Of a stretch of DNA of 42,699 nucleotides, positions 34,301 through 42,699 are shown piece after piece. The notes beneath the pieces were generated by a model that saw nothing but the letters and a program-made list of their open reading frames with translations, ran no database searches and had not been told where the DNA came from. The stretch lies in contig NW_003155237.1 in assembly GCF_000003605.2 (NCBI RefSeq), positions 1,247,316-1,290,014 of the forward strand. The letters run 5' to 3'. The first letter of the stretch is position 1, and each line of letters starts with the position of its first letter. The position numbers were made by a program, and so were the translations under genes. This DNA is from Saccoglossus kowalevskii. Taxonomy: Eukaryota > Hemichordata > Enteropneusta > Harrimaniidae.

Positions 34301-37300
34301 TTTATCCTACTTGAACTTTTGATGTTGTCCCTTAATAGAATGTATACCCACACTACTGGATCACTGCTAGTGATGGAATTTGGCATTAAATACAGAACAC
34401 CAACTGAACATTGCCAGAGAGAATATAGTGCCTTTTGTCCTTTCTGTTTTGATTTTTCACTATGGCTCAGTATTCTGAGATACAGGTTTTTATTATGTCA
34501 CACACCAAAACTACTTTTATAACTCACTTTATAACAAACAACAGAATGTTATATGCTATATGGTCTTACTTAAACATTCAGTACACAACAGAGACTGTGC
34601 ATTGCTAAATGCTTTTTATTCACAGGGTTTATATTTTGCTGTTCAGTGATCAGTGAAATCGGCTAAATTAAATTTACACAAACATGTAACAGAACACATT
34701 GTTGCCCTGGAAAATGCATGGTTAAAACTCAGTTCAGTGAATACGCTTCAAATATCAAAACAGTGGGTGAAAATAAATGTTTTTATAGTTTCAATCATTA
34801 CATTACATATACATTCAGGGACTTTTATACAGAATTATTTATTGAGGCACTTTGATATTAATTGTGTCTAGATTTTATTTTTCCTGTTTCCAATTTTAAT
34901 GCTTCTTATTTTTCTCTTCCATCATTCTGTAAAAACTATATACATGCCACATTTGATCAGAGTAGAGGAAACACTATGGGTCAAATACCTTAAAAATGAA
35001 CAATGCGCCCAGATGGGTTTTGTAATTTACAGTTATGCAGCATGTGTTTGTGTGTGTTTAGTGAAATAAAGCATGTATTTCCATACATTAAGGTTCCCAA
35101 TACAAGATTAACTCATAAAACTGCCTATAAAACTGGTTAAAACTGGTTAATAATAATATCTTCTTTCAGTTTGTGAAGTGACTAAACTAGTTTGTAATAA
35201 AAACACTGTACATTATCCTCCATAGCAAAAACTATTTTATCATATTAGCAGACACCCAGTTTTAATATTAACTTATATAATGCTGTTTGATATTCTTGAC
35301 GGGAAACGCAAATAATGGCTAAGATTTGTTTCACACATTTAAAACATAGCTCCCATCACAAATCAAATTCAATATACATGTACAGGCAAAATAATGTTTA
35401 AATGTGTTGAGTATGGATGTGGAATGAACTAGTATTTTTTTGGGGGTGGAGAAGATATTCAAAATTGTTTCCCATGTGTTAATGTCTCATATAACCATTT
35501 CATTTCACCTGCTGAAATCTTTTTACCATTGCCTATGAAATTGACACACCTCTTCTCCATGATGATGAGTGTGATGGTGTTGAGTGGTTATTTTTCGTAA
35601 CATTGAGACTGGTGGGGTGGGGTGGGGTGGGGTTGGCGATATAGGTTTTCATATATTAATAGTCCAAGTATGGTTTATCAGGGGTGGGGAGCTCCAAATT
35701 ACCACTCAGTGGTCATAGACCAGTATGCTGTGTATTTTTGTATCAATAATTATAGCAATTATTTGTTTTTAATTTTCATAAATTACATACTATATTTATA
35801 GCAAATGTACCTACATGTTCTTGCAGGTGTTGCCAAGCAACTAACAGCCATTATAAGTGAAGCTATCAATGGCGAGTATGGGAAAATACTTGAAAGTGAA
35901 AATACTAAACAATTATTTGGTTATGGGAGAACTGAACAACTTGACGTACCATTCCAGGATTTTTTAAAACATAATGTAAAAATATTTCTGAATGACAGTG
36001 AGTTGGATTCAGAGGCACTGAGGTGAGTTTCATATATTATACATATTTTTTTCTATTTTTACTTCAAAACTTGACCAAAACTTGTAGCCAATAGGGAATG
36101 ATTATTAAAATTATGGAAAAAAAATGTTCCTAAAAATGTGCAAAATATGTCATCAATATAATAACCCCTACTCTTTGTTGGATTTGGCAAATGAAGGCGT
36201 TTAAAGAATATATCTGTCATCATGTGATATATTTGTGATTATGCAAATGAGATCATTGGTGTGATGTAGTCTGTGCATTTATTTTCGGAGTGTTTCAGTT
36301 GCCAAGCGTTATTTACAAGATGCTGACCATAAGTATTTACTGTTACACTGAAACATCTTGGCTACTCGTGCAAAGAACCATACATATACATGTTTCACTG
36401 TACTTGGATATACAATGAATAGTCTATGATGTCATACACTTATGTTTTACAGACAGTTGTCTGTTCTCAGTACTGGTGTGGCATGTTTACAACTCTTCAT
36501 CCAGACTAACTGGACGGGTCCTCCTCACAGTTATGATCCTACTCAACAAATTCCTCTGCACTATCAGCAACAAGTAAGTTTACAAATTTGCCATCTCTCT
36601 ATGCATCAAACTCCCAAACTTATTTTTACTTTTATCAATCACAACCGATTCAAATTTACATATTTTACACACAGTATATTTATTGCATGAGAATCTCATA
36701 AGATTATGGTGTTTGGTGATATAAACTATTTTTTTTCAGGGTAACGATTTTCAAGAGTATATTTTTAACAGTCTGTGTTGTGATGAAGGCTCTATTTACT
36801 CTCTGGTTGGCAAGCCATTGTATTTATTAATAGCTCAGACATTATTAATTGATTGCCGAAAACTTCTGCCATCTTGCCAGGTAAATTGTCATTTCTTATG
36901 CAATTCCATTGTAAATTAATTTATATATTTTTTGAAAGCAGAATTTGGATATGAACACAAATAAATTCTGTTTTTCCATTCTAGACTGTTGACTGGTGGG
37001 CACTGAGATGCTTATTTGTGAAGCAGAGGCTTTTAGACGAAAGATCTCCCACATGTCATGATGAAATTATGCATCTAATTCAGCAAGGTATGTGTAGAAT
37101 TTTGACTTCTGGCATATTCTGTCTTAGTCATGCATGACTATATAAAAGATCTCTATCATGAAGTAAATATCAAAGAAATTTGACACACTTATTTTCATTT
37201 ATTTACAATTCCCTGTCCCATGGATTGTCTTTTTATTTTTAAAATTGATTTTATCCATTGGAGAAATACAGTACAATTTGTGATCTCAATAAATCATATA

Positions 37301-40300
37301 TTATTAAGGTATTAAATCCTTACTAGGACTGTGTCATACATTTACTCTTAGACTAATGTTTTGTAACCAAGCACATTAAAGCCATGTAGCTGTTCTCATT
37401 TGAATCTTATTTCATAATTTAAAAGTCAATTAAATGTATTTTCACACCATTTTTCAGTGCAAACCAGTGACTTGCTCAGTAGCAGTGTTCAAAGTTTTAC
37501 CAAAATCCAGTTTCATCTGGAATTATGTTACATTTATGGTTACTATTATGAATATCAGAAAGCTAAAGGAGAACTTACAAATGCAACAAAAGCAGCAGAA
37601 TTAGAAGTGACGCTAGCAGGTATGTATTTGAGGTCACCCAAGGTCACCCGTGGATTGAGTTGTGTGATTACGATGTTGAATTTACATTTTTCACTTGAAC
37701 TCATTTTCATTTTTTCTGGTTGGAGGATTTGAATTACAATTGCATATTCAGCATGAATGAATTCACATAAAAATACATTTACACTTCTCAGAAATTGTAC
37801 ATTGTAACTTACTGATGGTCATGAGCATTACAAATATATTTCATGACACCACAGTGTTATTTTCAATGAAAATGATTTTTAAAATGAAGTCATCCACAAC
37901 TGTAACACAAGATTTTGTTTTGTTCATCCTGCAATCTTGACTGCTAAGTAGAGTTAGATGCAAGACGGTAATTGGTTCTATTGATGCATCGCAAATTGGA
38001 CAATAGTATTTTAATTTAGCATACATTCTCATTGTCATCAAATATGCTGTACAAATTAAATCTAAATGAACAATGAACACATGTAGGCATGTATAATGAG
38101 AAACTGACACGCCCCTTTTCCATTTCCCTTAATATTTCTTATTTGATCATATTGTTTTTACAGGTGCTTTAGGGAAGAGAACTAAATTCCAGCATAATGA
38201 CATAGCTCAGCTGTGTTTACAAGTGATTAAACCAGAAAGCAAAGCTCCAATAGAAGATTCAATCAAATTGGATGTAGATAGGCTTCCAAAGGTGTGATTA
38301 TGTTAATAGTGTATGATAACTTGGTAATAATAATGCCATAGTCAAATGTTGTTACTCCTTCACTAAATAAATCATCATAATAATTCTCATATCCGTTAAA
38401 AAATATTGAGTTGGTATGGTAAGTAATGTCCAGTATGAATAAATAAATGAAAATGTGTGAAATTTTGTGACAAATTCAAGGCAAGTACAATTATGGCATT
38501 TAAACCTATTTCAAAGCAAATTTAATTTGGAATATCCAAACTATACATTTTTTAAATTAATTAATATATTTCGATTTTTTTTTCATTTTCGGCAATTTTC
38601 AGTATCTGTTTTAAGTCAATATGTTATTTTTTTTAGGATCTTCTTTTGAATGATGAAACCTTGTTGAATAAAGTGCAATATGCTGATCCAGAGCATAATA
38701 AAATACCTAATTTGAGTGGCTTGGAACAAGCACTGCTATTGGCTATGTGGTGAGTATTCTGAGTGGCCTGAAACAAACACTCTTATTGGCTATGTGGTGA
38801 GTATTCTGAGTGGCTTGAAACATGCACTGCTATTGGCTCAGTAGGGAGTATTCTCAGGGTGGCTTTGAACAAGCACTCTTATTGGCTAAGTTACTTAAAA
38901 TTAAGTGATTTTAACTCAGTTTTACTGACAGTGCAATTTTAATGTTTGACTATTGGGAATGTCAATGTCAATTTTTTCTTTCTTCATCTTCAGCATTGAA
39001 CACAAGCGAGTTCAACCCAAACAAGAATTACTAGTGGAAGAACTTCAAAGCTATATTCAGGTAATGATTTATGTGTTCTTTTGATGATTTATGTGTGTTC
39101 TGTGGATGATTTTATGCTTATGTTGTTTTTTTTGCAGAATTTCACTGTTGTGAATCCATGTCAAGTCAAATGTTCATTCACTGCTCCAAAAATATGTGAT
39201 TTTCACTGACTTGCAAAAATTTGTCTCTCATGAAGTTGAAGTGTTTTACAGAATTTCATATCTTGTACATTTCATTTGCAGGTGATTCTGGAACAGCCAA
39301 GAGTATGGTGCATTCAGACAGTAGCACTGATGATGAGGAGTCTTTTAGAAGACAACAGAAGGAAAACTGTAGAAAGATCCATGATGCAGTTGGAGGTAAC
39401 TGAATTCAATCAATTGTTCTCTGATCATTATAACTAAATTACAACAGCATTGTGCTGCGTTTTTTTGCCATTTCAATCCCCGTTCGAAGACAATCAAGAA
39501 ACAGAGTGATGTCTGTGAGTGCATCTGTGTGTGCATGCATGTTTCCGTTCATAAGTATCCGGCCATATCTCATACATGCTTGAATGGATCAAGTTAAAAT
39601 TTCATTCGTACATCCTACATCTGCATTTGTTTCATGATTCAATTTAAGATGGCTGAAAGGCAGCCATTTTAATGCCTAAATGCATAAAATCATGCATTTT
39701 CACCATTCCGGAATTGAATTACAGTCATGTGTGGACGGAATACGTTTAAACTTGCTACATACAGTGAACATAATGGGACCATGATGTACTCCATTTTATT
39801 TTTCAGATTGGGTTTAAAGTGGTCGACTGGCAGTCATTTAAAAAAAAAATACATCTTTGACATGCCAGGACCGATCGAGTTAAAACTTCATGCATACATC
39901 AGACGTCATATCGGGCAAATGCATATTTTAATTACCATCAAATCTAAAATGGCTGACTGGCAGCCATCTTGTTTAAATGATTGCAGTTCTATGGAGCCAT
40001 ATCTCGTACATGTTGGTCAATGTTATGAATAAAGCATCAGTAGTCATGCAATATTTCATGTTCGTAATACAAACAGGGACTATGTCATTGACAATGACTC
40101 GTTTTCATATGTTTTTACCTTGCCTCGTACCATCAAAGATGGAAGGGAAAGGTATATTAAGGGGAAAATTTTGTCCGGCGTTGTCGTTGTTGTTGTTGTT
40201 ATTCTAAAATATATGTATTCTGTATTTGACAAACAGTTCATTCGACAAATGAAAACTTACAGGAATACAGGAATATGTTTCAGCTATTAGAACAGAATGA

Positions 40301-42267
40301 TAGAGTTTTTATAATACTAGTTTAAAAACGCACTTCAAAGATTGCAGTGTTTGAAGATGTAGATTCTCAGGAGGCAACAGTACTGTTGACTTCTCCCTCC
40401 ACTGGACACCAACTAACTATTTAAGTTGATTTGCATACAAAGCAGAGCTTGCAACATGATAGCTATTCATAAAGGTTTTTTTTTTTACTTTTCATATAAT
40501 ACAGTAGTCACACAATGAGGCAGTTCATATTTGTCTCAGTGAATCATTAATTTTTGACAGACACCTGTACAAAATACTTGGACTAAAGCCAACTAAAATT
40601 TTCTGTTATCTTGCATGTTTTATGAATCTATTCACATCTAAATGCAGCACTTTTTTTTTGCAATGAGACATTTGTTTTTATACTAAAATATCTGAATTAC
40701 TTTGAATAAAGCTGGAAATTATGTCCCTTAAAATAATTAAACAAATAAGGCACCAATGTTTTCGTAAGATATTTACATCTTTTAAGGACATTTGGTAGAC
40801 TGATTCTCCACTGTTGGTTCAACCCCAAAACTTGTTTGTATTCAAAATTAATTATGACAATGCATATTTATATTGAAACAAACTATGGTAAAGGGAATTA
40901 TATTATATAACAAAGGGCAAGGTCACCAGAGTTCAACTATGTTTAATTTCTGTAGTAGGTACTTGTGTAAGTGGTTCTGTTGAAAGGACCTTTTCTTCTA
41001 TTATTTTGTTATTGCTATTGCTGCTTTAATAACATTTGATGAGGGTCAATTTAGATGAAGTGAGGGTATCTCAATGACATATCCCTCTCCTGAAAGATCA
41101 ACATTTTTCGACATAGAACTATAAAAAAAAGAAATTCATGTTTAAAATCAAATCATTCAGTTTTTGTGGCAGATGTTCAATCTACATTTTTTTTTTACGC
41201 AATATATGAGCTTAGGTGAGTTTCAGGTCAACTTGAGTCAAGGGTCACTGGTACATGGGTTCTTTTCACAGATATGTTTATGTTTCATTCCAGGTTTTAG
41301 TTAATCAGTTTAATAACAATATTCCTGAAGGTCCAGATAGGTTATATTTATTTTATGCATCAAATATGCCAGCCAGATGGAAAATTGAGGTAAGAATTTA
41401 TGTCTAGAGCCTGTATTCATTATACTTACACTGAACATATTCATTGTGTTATGATGTTTATAACAGTTACACCTCTGTAAGCAATGGCATGACTTTTATA
41501 CTACAATGTAGGTGATTTGCCATGTGAATAATTAATGACAACATAAAATATATATTGGTAGCATTTTGCCAAAAGTCCATTAAAATTGTATGTTGAAATT
41601 CTAATGGGGTGGATACCTGGTGATTTGAGTCTATACAATGTAAATCATTACTAATCACTTCAATTTAGTGTTGTCCATCTTAATTTTAAGCATTATTTAA
41701 ATGACCAACTATTATTAACAGGAACTGTAAATATATTCATCATCTAAATAGACAAAGCAGGTTCATTTTCACCCTATGTGATCACAGTCAACATTTTTGT
41801 ATGAATGCTTAATGCTTCCTTTTATACTTTAAAATAACGACCAAAACTGATTATTTTGGCAAATTAGTTTTGTACACGTAGCTAGCAATATACTTGGCTT
41901 ATTGGGTGACAGTACAGCTGTGTTGTAATCAATGTTGCTCAAACGTGTAATAATGATTTACTGGCTTCCTGATATATTGCCTTGCAACCCAGCTGTACTA
42001 TCATCCAATTAGCTGACAAAATTACTGACTACGTGTACAAAACATATTCGTGGCCACAGTAATTGCATGCAGGTTTTAAGTCTCTGTATGCTTGAGGAGT
42101 TCATTCAATCTGTGGAAGGTTAATTTAATTGTTTTTTGTTTCAGCAAAATTTTGCAAAGCTTTTAATAAGCCTTGGTGCTATAAGTACTGCATTGGAAGT
42201 TTACCTGAGATTGCATCTATGGGAAGAAGCCATTGAATGTTATCAGGCGTTAGGGAGATATGAGAAG
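31385..42267 (+). CDS. TTC27: Tetratricopeptide repeat protein 27, N-terminal 487 residues (gene continues past window)
   Basis: Exons: 31385-31481, 35827-36022, 36453-36573, 36740-36880, 36985-37087, 37458-37619, 38164-38291, 38637-38749, 38994-39060, 39282-39395, 41294-41389, 42145-42267. Phases agree throughout. Matches to vertebrate TTC27 include LQLFIQTNWTGPP, GSIYSLVGKPLYLLIAQ, WWALRCLFVKQRLLDERSP, IQFHLELCYIYGYYYEYQKA, GALGKRTKFQ, LEQPRVWCIQTVALMMRSLL and LRLHLWEEAIECYQALGRYE. The human protein is about 843 residues, so the C-terminal TPR array lies outside the window. TTC27 is a conserved TPR protein whose yeast relative Emw1 is essential; its role is not read from this sequence. Exon 1 (MAEFARSLERSLL...) is the least conserved part and is supported by phase and Kozak context (AACATGG). 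Several donors lie in tandem duplications. Confidence 0.93.
31485..31534 (+). repeat. 25-bp tandem duplication just after the TTC27 exon 1 donor
   Basis: Two copies of a 25-bp unit starting GTAGCCTAGTTTTGTTATTG at 31485 and 31510, beginning three bases after the GT donor at 31482-31483. The copies are identical over the full unit. Confidence 0.9.
31746..32222 (-). mobile_element. LINE ORF2 C-terminal remnant in TTC27 intron 1
   Basis: An open minus-strand frame of 158 residues with the familiar LINE C-terminus: KLRTYTQFKTNYNFESYL, then LKHRISVSRFRTSNHSLAIE, then RICKQC and IEDEMHLLIKCPKYHTLR, the zinc-binding C-C-H-C pattern that follows reverse transcriptase. The upstream part of the element is not recognisable, so it is 5' truncated. 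Antisense to TTC27. Confidence 0.85.
32223..33279 (+). other. TTC27 intron 1, unique stretch
   Basis: No coding exon, RNA gene or repeat family recognised. A short CG-rich patch lies at 32240-32350. Confidence 0.45.
33280..33860 (+). repeat. Dispersed repeat array with palindromic core, TTC27 intron 1
   Basis: Degenerate units about 170 bp apart. Cores: ATGGCTGTCTGGCAGCCA at 33345-33362; AAATGGCTGACTGGTGGCCA at 33516-33535; partial ATGGCCATTTTG near 33686. Phrases such as TGGGTTACA and ATTCAAA recur between cores. Same family as 26100-27390 and 39530-40060. Confidence 0.6.
33861..35826 (+). other. TTC27 intron 1, last part
   Basis: A G run at about 33934-33946 and a quadruplex-type G tract at 35611-35632. 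No exon recognised; the acceptor is CTTGCAG ending at 35826. Confidence 0.45.
35611..35632 (+). other. G-quadruplex-forming tract
   Basis: Four GGGG runs separated by single T bases (GGGGTGGGGTGGGGTGGGG), on the transcribed-sense strand of TTC27 intron 1, about 195 bp upstream of the exon 2 acceptor. It would form a very stable parallel quadruplex in DNA or RNA. Confidence 0.8.
38713..38893 (+). repeat. 47-bp tandem repeat copying the end of TTC27 exon 8 and its donor
   Basis: The last 36 or so coding bases of exon 8 (TGAGTGGCTTGGAACAAGC... to TATGTG) plus GTGAGTATTC are repeated about three more times into intron 8. GAGTGG words start at 38714, 38761 and 38808, with a diverged copy near 38857. 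Copy 2 keeps the donor TATGTG|GTGAGT intact. In copy 3 it reads CAGTAGGGAGT and has lost the GT. Confidence 0.92.
39062..39117 (+). repeat. Short degenerate tandem repeat at the TTC27 exon 9 donor
   Basis: ATGATTTATGTGT-type units start at 39064, 39084 and 39106 (period 20-22), immediately inside intron 9. Confidence 0.7.
39530..40060 (+). repeat. Dispersed repeat array with palindromic core, TTC27 intron 10
   Basis: Cores at 39646-39670 (AAGATGGCTGAAAGGCAGCC), 39816-39839 (AAAGTGGTCGACTGGCAGTC) and 39946-39970 (AAAATGGCTGACTGGCAGCC), each followed by an ATTTT or ATCTT closing arm. Between cores, phrases like CATATCTCATACATG and GTTAAAATTTCAT recur. Same family as the arrays at 26100 and 33280. 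Confidence 0.7.
40061..41293 (+). other. TTC27 intron 10, remainder
   Basis: No exon or gene recognised. Ends at acceptor TTTCATTCCAG at 41293. Confidence 0.5.
41867..42043. mobile_element. MITE-like inverted repeat in TTC27 intron 11
   Basis: Arms of about 67 bp. Left: GTTTTGTACACGTAG ... GACAGTACAGCTGTGTTG. Right, reverse-complemented: GTTTTGTACACGTAG ... GATAGTACAGCTGGGTTG. About 177 bp in all, roughly 80 percent arm identity by eye, no coding capacity. It ends about 100 bp before the exon 12 acceptor. Confidence 0.7.
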
Positions 42268-42699
42268 GTATGTGTAACTATTGTAATCTATGGGAAGAAT
42301 CCATTGAATGTTATCAGGCGTTAGGGAGATATGAGAAGGTATGTGTAACCATTGTAATCTATGGGAAGAAGCCATTAAATGTTATCAAGTGTTTGGGAGA
42401 TATGAGAAGGTATGTGTAACCATTGTAATCTATGGGAAGAAGCCATTAAATGTTATCAAGTGTTTGGGAGATATGAGAAGGTATGTGTAACCATTGTAAT
42501 CTATGGGTAGAAGTCATTGAATGTTATCAGGCATTAGTGAGATATGAGAATGTATGTGTAACCATTGTAATCTATGGGTATAAGTCATTGAATGTTATCA
42601 GGCATTAGTGAGATATGAGAATGTATGTGTAACCATTGTAACCTATGGGTAGAAGTCATTGAATGTTATCAGGTGTTTGGGAGATATGAGAAGGTATGT
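42217..42699 (+). repeat. 71-bp tandem array copying the end of TTC27 exon 12 and its donor
   Basis: Unit = last 51 coding bases of exon 12 (encoding LWEEAIECYQALGRYEK) plus 20 intron bases starting GTATGTGTAA. Copies start at 42217, 42288, 42359, 42430, 42501, 42572 and 42643, exactly 71 apart, and the array runs off the window. Copy 2 is almost identical to the true exon end. Copies 3 and 4 are identical to each other, 5 and 6 nearly so. Copies 1-4 and 7 keep AAG|GTATGT; 5 and 6 read AAT|GTATGT. Confidence 0.98.

Noticed and set aside
37841-38110. Minus-strand frame with CPICD, possible zinc finger
   Set aside because: Only one Cys pair, no recognisable family, inside TTC27 intron 6.
42268-42699. 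True TPR repeats encoded by the 71-bp array
   Set aside because: The period is not a multiple of three and each unit contains intron sequence with a donor, so the copies are not consecutive coding repeats.

Overview
This is eukaryotic nuclear DNA from an invertebrate animal. It is AT-rich, with multi-exon genes joined by GT-AG introns, decayed LINEs, a tRNA-derived SINE, several inverted-repeat (MITE-like) elements and minisatellites. The species cannot be fixed from sequence alone. The ARM-TIR-SAM gene type and the repeat style suit a marine bilaterian such as a mollusc, brachiopod, annelid or amphioxus.

There are three real genes. (1) Plus strand, 6487-15768: a five-exon gene for a 649-residue ARM-repeat/TIR/SAM protein with an N-terminal MGCSSS lipidation signal. 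It uses the same three modules as the NAD+ hydrolase SARM1, in a different order. (2) Minus strand, 30870-17472: a complete 14-exon DRC7 (CCDC135) gene, 870 residues, for a subunit of the ciliary nexin-dynein regulatory complex. (3) Plus strand, 31385 to the window end: the first 12 exons (487 residues) of TTC27, a TPR protein. Genes 1 and 2 converge tail to tail. Genes 2 and 3 diverge from a 514-bp interval that probably holds a bidirectional promoter. In every gene the exon joins keep the reading frame.

Region by region: 1-2775 holds two LINE remnants on the minus strand. 2776-5040 has no recognisable gene. 5041-5583 looks like a promoter with a TATA box and a possible non-coding first exon. 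6387-15768 is gene 1, with a TTTA microsatellite in intron 1, a 29-bp minisatellite in intron 2 and a SINE in intron 3. 15769-17471 is 3' flank. 17472-30870 is DRC7, whose introns carry several inverted-repeat elements and a dispersed repeat with a palindromic core. 31385-42699 is TTC27.

The most unusual observations are: the lipid-anchored ARM-TIR-SAM protein, with its presumed catalytic glutamate codon split by an intron; tandem duplications at several TTC27 exon-intron junctions, two of which (47-bp and 71-bp units) copy the exon end together with its 5' splice site; a 145-bp higher-order repeat inside the 29-bp minisatellite; and a fold-back element with decayed hammerhead-ribozyme-like motifs.
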